DNA of 47,515 nucleotides from an uncultured Clostridia bacterium (lineage in GTDB: Bacteria; Bacillota; Clostridia; Christensenellales; Borkfalkiaceae), in the NCBI GenBank assembly GCA_934272745.1, contig CAKQSI010000013.1, positions 1 to 47,515 on the forward strand, written 5' to 3'. The notes under the pieces were generated by a model. That model saw only the letters and a program-made list of their open reading frames with translations. It was not told where the DNA came from and searched no databases. Every line of letters starts with the position of its first letter. Position 1 is the stretch's first letter. A program made the translations under genes and the position numbers. Of the stretch, positions 32,931 through 42,073 are shown in pieces.

Positions 32931-34633
32931 GCGGCAAGCTGCGCCGTATAACGGGCAAATTCCTCGTCGTTGCACATTACGAAATGCCCGGGAACAATCT
33001 CCCGCATAGAGGGTTTGTCCACGGCATAATCGTGTTCCGCAAGCGGGTTATACACAAAGCGCTTGCGCTTTTTCTCGTACTCCGGATCGGGCAACGGAAT
33101 TGCCGAAAGCAGCGACCGCGTATACGGGTGCAGCGGGTGACGGAACAGTTCGTCGGACGGGGCCAGTTCGACCATCTTGCCGAAATACATCACGCCGATC
33201 CGGTCGGAAAAATACTTGACGACCGAAAGATCGTGGGCAATAAACAGAATGGTCAATCCCAGTTTATCGCGAAGATCGTTCAACAGATTGATGACCTGCG
33301 CCTGAATGGACACGTCGAGCGCGGAAATGGGTTCGTCCGCAATGATGAGTTCCGGCTGCATGATGACCGACCGGGCAACGCCGATTCTTTGCCGCTGTCC
33401 GCCGGAAAATTCGTGCGGGTAACGGGCGGCATGCTCCGGCACCAAGCCTACCAATTCTAACACTTTATAGACCTGTTCGTCAATATATTTTTTGTCTTTT
33501 ACCCCTTCGATAACCAGTCCCTCGGCAATGATGTCGCGCACGGTCATGCGGGGGTTTAAGGAAGCGATCGGGTCCTGAAAGATCATCTGGATCTGCGTAA
33601 CCAGTCTTGCGGGATTGTACCTTTCGTGTACGAAAATCGCAAGGAACGCCGCCGCAAGTCCGAAGACGAAAAAGAGGATCAGACAGGTCTTTCCCTGCGT
33701 CGCCTGCGGTTTTTGCGTCACGAGAACGTGCACGCCGTCTTTTACGTACAGATACACGTCTAAAACCACCGTCTTTTCCGCCGTGGTCACGCCGAGGTCG
33801 GGGTCGTAATATTGCAGCGTGTACGTGTAGTCAATGCCGTTGCCTTTATCGTCGTTGATCGAATATTTTACGGTCGTGGTTTTGTTTTCCGCGTCGGACG
33901 AAAGAACGGTAGCATACTTCCGTTCGATCTCTCCGTACTTTTCAGAAAACGAGCGATAGCCGAGAATAGAGAAAACCAACATGGCGACCGACAACAACAA
34001 TACGCCGAACGTAATCCCGAGGAATACCTTTTTCGGCACTTTGGGCAGCGTTTTTACAGGCTGGAATTTCTTTTGATCTTCTTCCGACAGGCGGGAATAA
34101 TCGCCGGAAACCTCCTGCATTTTCCGGTCGTATTCGCTCTTTAACTTCGCGACGTATTTGCGTTCGCAATGCTTGTGGTCGTCCTTTGCGGCGCGGATCG
34201 CCTGCTTGTTTTTGGCGATCGTTTCGGAAAGCCTCGCTTTTTTCTCGTTTAATTCCGCCTGATACTTTGCAACCAGTTCCTCTTCGTTTTCGGGCGCGGA
34301 AGCAAGTTCTTCCCGCACCTTCGCTTCCAGCATTCTGCGATCGGATCTGAATTGCTTTTTCGCCGCCTTGACCTCGTCCTGATAGGAACGGGTGCCGGCT
34401 GCGATGCGGTGTCCTTTGAAATAGACGCTGCCCGAAGTAATATCGTAAAGGCGAATAATCGAACGCCCGGTCGTGGTTTTGCCGCAGCCGGATTCTCCTA
34501 CCAGACCGAATACTTCTCCTTTATAGACGTCGAAACTGACGTCGTCCACGGCTTTCAGTTCTTTGCCGCCGCCCATTTTGAAGTATTGCGAGAGGTGATC
34601 GACTTTCAGAAGTACTTCTTTATTCTCTTCCAT
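32918..34633 (-). CDS. oppF: Oligopeptide ABC transporter ATP-binding protein OppF, with a membrane-spanning insertion
   Basis: 571 residues against about 310-330 for the family. Motifs: Walker A GESGCGKT (46-53), Q-loop MIFQDP (350-355), signature FSGGQ (409-413), Walker B LIIADEP (429-435), switch His467, and the Opp/Dpp C-terminal domain (HPLHPYTRSLLSAIPLPDP). Between Walker A and the Q-loop lie about 260 extra residues (84-343): a long charged, coiled-coil-like helical part (85-180), a membrane helix (203-225, GITFGVLLLSVAMLVFSIL), about 90 residues predicted outside, a second helix (316-336), then a return to the core. Flanking Lys and Arg fit both ends inside. All catalytic motifs are intact. 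The ATG at 34633 follows AGGAGGAGAACG and overlaps oppD by 14 nt. Confidence 0.93.
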   Translation of the reverse strand: MEENKEVLLKVDHLSQYFKMGGGKELKAVDDVSFDVYKGEVFGLVGESGCGKTTTGRSIIRLYDITSGSVYFKGHRIAAGTRSYQDEVKAAKKQFRSDRRMLEAKVREELASAPENEEELVAKYQAELNEKKARLSETIAKNKQAIRAAKDDHKHCERKYVAKLKSEYDRKMQEVSGDYSRLSEEDQKKFQPVKTLPKVPKKVFLGITFGVLLLSVAMLVFSILGYRSFSEKYGEIERKYATVLSSDAENKTTTVKYSINDDKGNGIDYTYTLQYYDPDLGVTTAEKTVVLDVYLYVKDGVHVLVTQKPQATQGKTCLILFFVFGLAAAFLAIFVHERYNPARLVTQIQMIFQDPIASLNPRMTVRDIIAEGLVIEGVKDKKYIDEQVYKVLELVGLVPEHAARYPHEFSGGQRQRIGVARSVIMQPELIIADEPISALDVSIQAQVINLLNDLRDKLGLTILFIAHDLSVVKYFSDRIGVMYFGKMVELAPSDELFRHPLHPYTRSLLSAIPLPDPEYEKKRKRFVYNPLAEHDYAVDKPSMREIVPGHFVMCNDEEFARYTAQLAAEAN

Positions 34634-36833
34634 CGACGTTCTCCTCCTGTTTTTTCATGCGTTCGATGCGCTCGGCAATCATTTTGGGCATTTCCACCTT
34701 GGGCGCTTTGGGATGCAGCAGCCAGGTCGCGGCGTAATGCGTGTCCGAAATTTTGAACATCGGCGGCTGCTCTTCAAAGTCCAGTTTCAAGGCGTATTTG
34801 TTGCGTTCCGCGAACGCGTCGCCTTTGGGCGGATAGATCATATTGGGCGGCGTGCCGGGAATGGCTTCCAGCCGCTCTTTCGTATCGAGGTCGGGCATGG
34901 ACGAAAGCAACGCCCAGGTGTACGGATGCGCCGGCGCGTAGAAAATATCTTCCGCTGTGCCGATTTCTACGATTTTGCCCGCGTACATCACCGCTACCCT
35001 GTCCGCCATATTGGCGACGACGCCGAGGTCGTGCGTGATGAAAATAACCGAGAGGTTGCGCTCTTTCTTTACTTTGTTGATCAGTTCCAGAATCTGCGAC
35101 TGAATGGTCACGTCCAGCGCGGTAGTCGGTTCGTCGCAGATCAGAATATCCGGGTTTGCGGAAAGTGCGATGGCGATAACGATTCTTTGCCGCATCCCGC
35201 CCGAAAACTCAAACGGGTACTGGCGGTATCTTCTTCTCGGTTCGGGAATGCCGACCTCTTCCAGAAGTTTCAGCGCGCGGTTTTTCGCCATACGTCTGGT
35301 CACTTTGTAGACGACGTTCGCCGCTTTTTCCTTAAGATAGTCGATGACGGCGACCGTTTTTTCTTCAAAATTCAGCGAATCGTTTGCTTTGATGTCCTTT
35401 TCAAACTTGTGCTTGATGCGTTCCACAAGCGAAACGACGTCTTCCTTCGCGGCGTCCAGATCGGCAAGATTTTTGTCCGCGACCTTCCAGTCGGGCGTTT
35501 TGCCGGCGGCAACTTTGCGGTCAAAAGCCGCTTTTTGCTTTGCGTAACGCTTCTCTTCGGCGGCGTTGCGCTCGATATCGGTAAAATACAGGTCGAACGC
35601 CGACTTCACGCTGGAAGCGAACGTATACGACAGGTTATCTTTGACGATCTCCAGCGGATCGATCGCTTCTTCCACCAGGTCGGTCAATTTTTTTAAAAGT
35701 TCTTTGCCGAACGCTTCGGTCAGTTCGTTTTCGCGGAAGTCACGAATAGCGTCCTCTAAAACGGGCAGCGCCGCCTTTTTCTTTTCGATGGAACGCGCGT
35801 TGGAGTAAAGCAGCGCCTTCTTTGCCGAATCGATAAAGTCGAACATAAAATGTTCGTCCAGATATTTCCGCAGGAATTTATTGAGTTCGGGAACGGGAAG
35901 TTCGGGGAGCGGGTCGGGAGCAAAGGTCAGGTAGTACCCCATCGCAAAAAAGTTTGGCATGGGAAAATCCGCCGCCTGCTGCAAAATTTCCTGCACGCTC
36001 GTAAGGAGCGCGGTGAACGCCGCAAGGTCGGGTTTTTCGCCCGGGGCAAGGTGCAGATTTTTCAGGCGTAAAGCCTCTTCTTTCGCCGACGCTTTCAGCC
36101 GGACGAGCAGCCCGTTTAGTTCCTCCGCGCGCTCGAAAACCACGTACCGTTCCACGCTTTTCGACGCAAGGCGGATAATTTCCGCCGTTTCTTTTCTAAG
36201 GTCGGCAAAAGCGTTCTTCTCGATCTCGAACAGCAGGTTGCCGATCTCGATCAGCGCGTCGTCCGCCGCTTCTTTGGCGCGGTTGTAGGAATTCTGCAAG
36301 TCCAGATGCTTGTATTCGAACTTGTCGAAGTTTTTGCACTTTAAGGCGTTTTCTTCGCGCAGGGCGTCGTTACGTTCGGCGTCCGTCGCTTGGTCCATAT
36401 ACTTATTGAGCAGCGACAACTGGCGGTTGAACGCCTTTCTCGACTCCTTCTGGTTGATCTTGCCCTTGATCAGCATGGCTTCGGTCATCTGCTTGCCGAC
36501 GCGCATGATGGGGTTTAAGCTGGACAGCGGGTCCTGAAAGATCATCGCGATTTTGTCGCCGCGAATGGCGTGGAAACCCTCTTCCGGGATCTTCATCAGA
36601 TCCTGCCCGTCGTAGATGATCTCGCCCCCTTCCTTGATGGCATTTTTGGCAAGAATGCCTAAAATGGCGCGGGTCGTGACCGATTTTCCGGAACCGGATT
36701 CGCCCACGATCGCCAGCGTTTCGCCCTTATACAGATTGAAACTGATGTCGCGCACCGCCTGTACTTTTCCGCCCGCGGTGCGGAAGGAAATTTTGAGATC
36801 GTTGACTGCCAGTTTGATTTCTCTCGATTCCAC
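34620..36833 (-). CDS. oppD: Oligopeptide ABC transporter ATP-binding protein OppD, with a large helical insertion
   Basis: 737 residues against about 320-350. Walker A GESGSGKS (44-51), Q-loop MIFQDP (97-102), signature FSGGM (543-547), Walker B LICDEP (564-569), switch His601, and the family C-terminal region (PAHPYTWALLSSMPD, then EAIPGTPPNMIYPPKGDAFA). About 385 extra residues (126-510), almost wholly helical and charged with no membrane segment, interrupt the helical subdomain between the Q-loop and the signature. Normal sequence resumes at NRALKLLEEVGIPEPRRRYR. The start codon is GTG at 36833 with GGAGGATTAAGCC, 3 bp after oppC. The C-terminal Fe-S type cysteines of some OppD proteins are absent. 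Confidence 0.93.
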   Translation of the reverse strand: MESREIKLAVNDLKISFRTAGGKVQAVRDISFNLYKGETLAIVGESGSGKSVTTRAILGILAKNAIKEGGEIIYDGQDLMKIPEEGFHAIRGDKIAMIFQDPLSSLNPIMRVGKQMTEAMLIKGKINQKESRKAFNRQLSLLNKYMDQATDAERNDALREENALKCKNFDKFEYKHLDLQNSYNRAKEAADDALIEIGNLLFEIEKNAFADLRKETAEIIRLASKSVERYVVFERAEELNGLLVRLKASAKEEALRLKNLHLAPGEKPDLAAFTALLTSVQEILQQAADFPMPNFFAMGYYLTFAPDPLPELPVPELNKFLRKYLDEHFMFDFIDSAKKALLYSNARSIEKKKAALPVLEDAIRDFRENELTEAFGKELLKKLTDLVEEAIDPLEIVKDNLSYTFASSVKSAFDLYFTDIERNAAEEKRYAKQKAAFDRKVAAGKTPDWKVADKNLADLDAAKEDVVSLVERIKHKFEKDIKANDSLNFEEKTVAVIDYLKEKAANVVYKVTRRMAKNRALKLLEEVGIPEPRRRYRQYPFEFSGGMRQRIVIAIALSANPDILICDEPTTALDVTIQSQILELINKVKKERNLSVIFITHDLGVVANMADRVAVMYAGKIVEIGTAEDIFYAPAHPYTWALLSSMPDLDTKERLEAIPGTPPNMIYPPKGDAFAERNKYALKLDFEEQPPMFKISDTHYAATWLLHPKAPKVEMPKMIAERIERMKKQEENVDGRE

Positions 36834-36836
36834 GGC

Positions 36837-38426
36837 TTAATCCTCCGATCCTCTGAGCGAGGGGTTGAACGCGTCCCGAAGCCCGTTTCCGAACAGGTTG
36901 AAACTGATCATGAGAAGCGAAATGACGAGCGAAGGGAACAAAATGATATGCGGATAGGTGGAAAGGGAATTCTTTCCGTTGGAAAGCAGCGTGCCGAGGC
37001 TGGTCATGCCCTTCGTGAGGTCATCCAGCTGAATAATGCCGAGGTACGACAGCATGGATTCCGAAAACACGATGCTGGGAATGGAAAGCGCCATGCTGGT
37101 AACCAGCGTACCTAAAGCGTTGGGATAGATGTGCTTTAAAATAATGCGGCTGTCTTTCGCGCCCAGCGTGCGCGCGGCAAGCACGTATTCCTGCTTTTTA
37201 TACCGGTAGAACTGCATACGCACGGTAGAAGCCATGCCGATCCACCCCGTCAAAACGAACGCGAAGAAGAGGGACGGCACCACCCCGACTTTACTTGCGA
37301 GGTGCAGGTTGAAAAGCGTCGCCACAACCATGAAAGGAACGCCGTTTAATATATCCGAAATTCGTTCCATCACGAGGTCGGTCACGCCGCCGTAATACCC
37401 TTCGATCGCACCGTAAACGCCGCCGATCAGAAAGTTAATCAACGCAACGCAAAGCCCTAAAAGCAGCGAGAATCGCGTGCCGGAAGCGATCGCAACCATA
37501 AGATCCTGCCCGCTGCCGTTGGCGCCGAACATAAACGCCGGTTCAAAGCCGTATTTATAAACAAAATAGTTATAGTAGCAAACGCGCACCTGATAGTACC
37601 CGCCCTGCATGATTTTGCCGTAACGGTAGCCTTGCGCAGAGTTCGGATCCTCTATTCCCGGATCTCCCGCGATGCGGAGACTGTCGTATCCGGAATCCTT
37701 TCCCCTTAAATACAGCGGAATGAAATTGCCGTTTTCATCCAGTTTGGCTTCCCCCTTCCTTTCTCCGGAAGGGTAAGTGGCGTACCAGTAATTTGCTTCG
37801 TTTACGTCGAACATTTTGTCGCCCAAACCGGTTTTCGATGTGTTCGGCACGGGATAAAGTACCTGAATGCCCGTCTCGTTCTGATAGGCTTGCAGGGCTT
37901 TGTATTCCTCTTTGGAAAGCAGTAAAAATTCGTAACCCACGGCGCGGTAACTGTCCAGACGAAAGTCCACCATCGCGGAAACCTTTTCCGTCCCCGCGAC
38001 GGTCGTCGTCACGGTGTATTCCTTATAGGTCTTGACCACGGCGTTATTGCCGCTTTCCGCCCCCATCGCGAGATAATACTGATAGGTCGCCTTGCTCTGC
38101 GTCGCTTTTTTTGTGCCGTTCCAGAACCCGAGATCGAACGAAGCCGACAATTTCGGCAACGCCTTGGAATAAAATCCGAAGGTATCCGTGGTTTTATAGC
38201 GCGAAAACAGCGGGGTCAGAAACGAAAACAACATGAGTACGACAATGATTACCATCCCCACGATGGAGGATTTGTTTTTGGAAAATCTCCGCCATGCGTC
38301 ACGGAAAAAACTGACGGGTTTGGTTTCCAGTTTCTTGTCGTGCAGGGTTTCGTCCGCCTGCGCGAAAGTAAACATTTCGTCCGGAATGTCGCGCGCTAAA
38401 ACGGCTTCTCTTTCTTTACGGCTCAT
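36837..38426 (-). CDS. oppC: Oligopeptide ABC transporter permease OppC, with an enlarged first external loop
   Basis: 529 residues against about 290-310. A 50-residue cytoplasmic start, TM1 (53-74), then about 225 residues (75-300) outside the membrane before the usual FGANGSGQDLMVAIASGTRF that leads into TM2. The remaining helices and the EAA coupling loop (EYVLAARTLGAKDSRIILKH, about 413-432) are normal. The extra domain is rich in Tyr, Gly and Asn (EYKALQAYQNETGIQVLYPV) and would face the binding protein. The ATG at 38426 lies 3 bp after oppB, with GGGGGTGAAG inside the oppB end. Confidence 0.93.
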   Translation of the reverse strand: MSRKEREAVLARDIPDEMFTFAQADETLHDKKLETKPVSFFRDAWRRFSKNKSSIVGMVIIVVLMLFSFLTPLFSRYKTTDTFGFYSKALPKLSASFDLGFWNGTKKATQSKATYQYYLAMGAESGNNAVVKTYKEYTVTTTVAGTEKVSAMVDFRLDSYRAVGYEFLLLSKEEYKALQAYQNETGIQVLYPVPNTSKTGLGDKMFDVNEANYWYATYPSGERKGEAKLDENGNFIPLYLRGKDSGYDSLRIAGDPGIEDPNSAQGYRYGKIMQGGYYQVRVCYYNYFVYKYGFEPAFMFGANGSGQDLMVAIASGTRFSLLLGLCVALINFLIGGVYGAIEGYYGGVTDLVMERISDILNGVPFMVVATLFNLHLASKVGVVPSLFFAFVLTGWIGMASTVRMQFYRYKKQEYVLAARTLGAKDSRIILKHIYPNALGTLVTSMALSIPSIVFSESMLSYLGIIQLDDLTKGMTSLGTLLSNGKNSLSTYPHIILFPSLVISLLMISFNLFGNGLRDAFNPSLRGSED

Positions 38427-38429
38427 AGT

Positions 38430-39380
38430 TTACTTCACCCCCATGCGGATTCTCGGGTCGATAAACCCGTAACTTAAGTCGATGATGATCCCCGCAACCA
38501 ACCCGATGGAAGTATAGAACGCAGAGATCGCCATAAAGAAGTTATAGTCCAGCGAATTGATGGACTGTACGTACAGCGCCCCGATCCCGGGAATGCTGAA
38601 GATGGATTCGATGATGAGCGACCCGCCCAGAATACCGATGAATTCTCCTAAAATCATGGGGAAAATGGGCACCATGGAATTGCGGAGCGCATGCCGGAGC
38701 GTCGCCTGTCGACGGGTCAGACCTTTGGTTCTTGCGAGAAGCATAAATTCGCTGGTCAAAACCTCGGCAAGTTCCGCCCGGGTATAACGGGTAAGCCCCG
38801 CAATGGTACCGAATGCGAGCGAAAGAATCGCCGGCATCAGCGACCAGACCATGGACGGACTCAACCAGTTCTTGCCCGTTTCGGCAAGCAGGGGAAACCA
38901 TTGCAATTTATAACAGAACAGGTATTGCACCAAAAACGCGTACACGAACGACGGTACGGAAATAAACAGCATAACCACGACCGAGATGACGTGATCCTGC
39001 CATTTGTTCTTTTTGATCGCGGCAAAAATGCCGAGCAATAACCCGATGGGAATGCTGATTAAAAGAGAGTATAAGTTGACCATAACGGTCGCAGGGAGTT
39101 TTTCGCCGATGATGGAAACGACGCTTTGCACGGGGTACATATTTTCCCCCAGTCCCCAGTCGAATTCAAACAAAATACGCTTCCAGAACAGGAAGAACTG
39201 TTTGGGCAGCGGCTCGTAATAGCCGCGCGCCTGCCGGATGGCTTCCACGCGCTGAATGGTTGCCTCCGTCCCGCTGACGGGCGGAAGCGGCAACAGTTTA
39301 ATCAAAATAAAACACAGCGACAGAATAACGAACAGCGTCATAAGCAGCAGTACCAGTCGCTTTGCGATATATTTCAGCAT
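38430..39380 (-). CDS. oppB: Oligopeptide ABC transporter permease OppB
   Basis: 316 residues, normal for the family and the only Opp subunit here without an obvious insertion. Six helices, starting with the usual MLKYIAKRLVLLLMTLFVIL; the external segment before TM2 contains FDWGLGENMYPVQSVVSIIG; EAA loop EFMLLARTKGLTRRQATLRH (about 214-233); C-terminus FIDPRIRMGVK. The ATG at 39380 follows CGGAGTAAACC. It forms the channel with OppC. 131 bp separate it from oppA. Confidence 0.96.
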   Translation of the reverse strand: MLKYIAKRLVLLLMTLFVILSLCFILIKLLPLPPVSGTEATIQRVEAIRQARGYYEPLPKQFFLFWKRILFEFDWGLGENMYPVQSVVSIIGEKLPATVMVNLYSLLISIPIGLLLGIFAAIKKNKWQDHVISVVVMLFISVPSFVYAFLVQYLFCYKLQWFPLLAETGKNWLSPSMVWSLMPAILSLAFGTIAGLTRYTRAELAEVLTSEFMLLARTKGLTRRQATLRHALRNSMVPIFPMILGEFIGILGGSLIIESIFSIPGIGALYVQSINSLDYNFFMAISAFYTSIGLVAGIIIDLSYGFIDPRIRMGVK

Positions 39381-39511
39381 AACGGTTTACTCCGAAAAAT
39401 ACGCAAAGAGTTTGCAGGTCGCAAGCGATCCGCAAACTCCGTCGCGTTTTTAGGTTGATTTCCGCCCGGAAAATTCCGGGCGGAAACGCGGTTGAACTCA
39501 AACGTTAAAAG

Positions 39512-42073
39512 TTAGCCGGCATACAGACTGTCGAGGTTTCCGCCTTGCTGTGCCACATAGGCAGCCCATGCAACGTCGTCGTAGTTGAAGGTGATGTGAC
39601 GGATACCGCCGAAACCGATCATCGGTCCAAGGTAGGTGTCGGAACCGTTCTTGACTTTTGCGGACTGCAAACCGTTTTCAACGCTGTAGAAGATGGGCAG
39701 GTTGTTGTAGGTCGCAAGTTCGGCATATTCGATTTCCGCCAGAATCTTGGTCTTGAGCGAAAGTTCCGCGTCGCCGAGCGCACCCAACTTTTCAAACAGA
39801 TTGACGGAGATATACTCGTCCGCTTTCTGATAATTGGCAAGCCATTTTGCCCAGTCGGTCAGTTTTGCGGTAACGTTCTCTTCGCCGATTTTGATGGTGA
39901 TGTCCATCTTATCCGCTTCCGCACGGAACAGCGGGCTGAAGCAGTTGGCGGTGTCGAGATAGCAACTGTAAACGATCCCCCACGGATCCATTGCGGAACC
40001 GCCCCAGGCTGCGAACGCCAGATCCAGGTCGCCGGCTTTAACCGCCGCCCAGAAGGTTTCGTTGGTGGAATATTTGGTGTTGTATTTCAGCGAAACTTTG
40101 CCTTCAAGCGAAGTCCCTTTGGTTGCTTCGGCAAGGAATCTGTTGAAAAGCGCCAGCATGTTGCGGCCGTTTTCGTTCTCCGCCGTGGCACCGCGGTCGA
40201 TCACGACCTTCTGCCCGGCTTTCAGAAGTCCTTTTGCGACGGCTTCGTCATAAGCCTGCTGGAACAATTCCTTCGCATAAGCGGGATCGTAACCGGTAAT
40301 CGCCTCGTACGCTTCGTCCAGCGTCGGGTAAACGGTGCCGGCGTGATCTTTCCAGCTGCCGTCTCCCTGTTCGACAAAGTCGTTCAACCGGAGAGAAGCG
40401 CGTTTTGCGTCGACGGTTTCTCTGTAAACGGCGCCGGTGTCGGGATCGATCACGTACAGATAGTTCAAAAGACCGAAGCCTGCCGAAGACGCGGGATCGA
40501 ACTGCGCGCAGTACTGCGAGCGGTTGATCGCGTAAGAGAACGCCTTACGGAAGGACTGCAGCGACAGAATGGAGTGGTTTTCCGTATCGGTATCACGACC
40601 CTGCAATTTGTTGAGGTTGGTGCAGAGGAAGAACTGATAGGTGTAGGATTCCGGCGTCGCAACGAGATACTTGCTGTTGCCGTATTTTGCCATATTGTCG
40701 CCGGTCAGCGAAACGTCGTCCACCTTACCCAGAAGGAACGCTTCCAGAATGGTGGGCTGTTCGATCATGTATCTGTAGTAGATACGGTTGGTCTGGAACT
40801 GCCCTTCGTGTTTGCCGTCGGTATAACCGTACCAGGCGTCGTTCTTTTCCAGCGTGAAGTAAGAGTCGAGCGAGTACGCGGTCAGTTTATACGGACCGAA
40901 CGCCATATATTTGTCCAGCGAAGTGCCATAGGTGGAAGAAACGATGCCGCCCGCGGTGGTCACTTTGGTCGCTTCGTAAGTGGCTCTGTGTACCAGCCAG
41001 GTCGAAGACAGGTTGTACTTGACGTTGAAGTCGTCCAAAGACGCTTCCAGCGCGATGGTGATTTCGTAATCGCCGGTCTTTTCGATACCGACGTGATCGA
41101 AGTTGTCGTCGAGATTGGTGTTTTCACGGGCAACGTACATATAGTGACCTTCGTCCATGTGGCTGCCGTAATAAGTTTCGTAGATCGCTTTCGTGGTAAA
41201 GGTATCTTTCTTACCGGTGAAACCTTCCTCCCACGCTGCGGGAATATCGTATACGGTTTCGTCGGTAATCGAAACGTACTGCGGGCAAGCGTTGCCTTGC
41301 GCGTCGACGTAACCTTGCGCTCCGTAGAACGACCATACGTCAACGTAAACGGTATCGCCCGCCGCGAGCGCCGCCGCTACGGTTTCGTAATATTTGGAAA
41401 CCGCGCTGTAAATAGTCGCCGTTTTGGAATACAGATAGGTGGACGCGCCGTAGATAGCAAAGTTACCCGAAGTATAGCTGTCCGAACGACGGTTCAGCGC
41501 CGCCGGGTCGAGCATCTGCTGCATCGAATACATATAGTCGTCCGCGGTGATCGCGTCGCCGTTCTGCCACTTCGCGTTCCGGTTCAGCGCGATTTTCCAG
41601 ACCTTGCCGGATTCGCCGGCTTTTACGCCGTACTTACCGACGTAATTCGCCGTGACGTCTTCGGGGAAAGCGGCTGCCATTTCGCATACCCATTCATACC
41701 CGTTCTTTGCGGCGTTCAACTGCACGTCGTAAAGACCCATTGTGGTATAGCCTAAAATAATGCTGTCCGAATTATCTTCCCAGGTCAGCGGACTCCAGGT
41801 CTTCGGGGACAGGCTGAACGTCTGATTCAGCGTGTACTTGCCCGCTTCCGGCTTCAGATCGGGCGCCGGGGTCGGCGTCGGTTTCGTCGTGGGTTCCACG
41901 CTCGGATTCGCGCTCGGATTCGTTCCGGGATCGGTCGAAGGCGCTGCCGTCACGGACGGTTCAACCGAAGCGGACGGCGAGGGTTCGGGCTTGTTGCCGC
42001 CGCAGGCAACGAACGAGAACGCCAGAAAGACCGACAAAACTGCAATGAGTAGAATTTTGAGTTTCGTCTTCAT
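39512..42073 (-). CDS. oppA: Oligopeptide-binding lipoprotein OppA (SBP family 5), enlarged
   Basis: 853 residues against about 530-600. Signal peptide with lipobox FVAC (Cys24), so it is tethered to the membrane. A Pro/Ser/Thr stalk (27-75; PSPSASVEPSVTAAPSTDP) resembles the PSVEPS stalk of the GH28-like protein. SBP_bac_5 features: TFSLSPKTWSPLTWEDNS-like start of the mature fold, WKIALNRNAKWQNGDAITAD (about 160-179), FGPYKLTAYSLDSYFTLEKN and RKAFSYAINRSQYC. The extra length lies mainly in segments about 205-330 (SKYYETVAAALAAGDTVYVD) and 560-610. It binds peptides or a similar ligand and delivers it to OppBC. The ATG at 42073 follows TTTGGAGGTATG. Confidence 0.94.
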   Translation of the reverse strand: MKTKLKILLIAVLSVFLAFSFVACGGNKPEPSPSASVEPSVTAAPSTDPGTNPSANPSVEPTTKPTPTPAPDLKPEAGKYTLNQTFSLSPKTWSPLTWEDNSDSIILGYTTMGLYDVQLNAAKNGYEWVCEMAAAFPEDVTANYVGKYGVKAGESGKVWKIALNRNAKWQNGDAITADDYMYSMQQMLDPAALNRRSDSYTSGNFAIYGASTYLYSKTATIYSAVSKYYETVAAALAAGDTVYVDVWSFYGAQGYVDAQGNACPQYVSITDETVYDIPAAWEEGFTGKKDTFTTKAIYETYYGSHMDEGHYMYVARENTNLDDNFDHVGIEKTGDYEITIALEASLDDFNVKYNLSSTWLVHRATYEATKVTTAGGIVSSTYGTSLDKYMAFGPYKLTAYSLDSYFTLEKNDAWYGYTDGKHEGQFQTNRIYYRYMIEQPTILEAFLLGKVDDVSLTGDNMAKYGNSKYLVATPESYTYQFFLCTNLNKLQGRDTDTENHSILSLQSFRKAFSYAINRSQYCAQFDPASSAGFGLLNYLYVIDPDTGAVYRETVDAKRASLRLNDFVEQGDGSWKDHAGTVYPTLDEAYEAITGYDPAYAKELFQQAYDEAVAKGLLKAGQKVVIDRGATAENENGRNMLALFNRFLAEATKGTSLEGKVSLKYNTKYSTNETFWAAVKAGDLDLAFAAWGGSAMDPWGIVYSCYLDTANCFSPLFRAEADKMDITIKIGEENVTAKLTDWAKWLANYQKADEYISVNLFEKLGALGDAELSLKTKILAEIEYAELATYNNLPIFYSVENGLQSAKVKNGSDTYLGPMIGFGGIRHITFNYDDVAWAAYVAQQGGNLDSLYAG

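Noticed and set aside
39545..41755. 736-codon plus-strand frame
   Set aside because: Antisense to oppA, which has a lipobox and SBP family 5 features.
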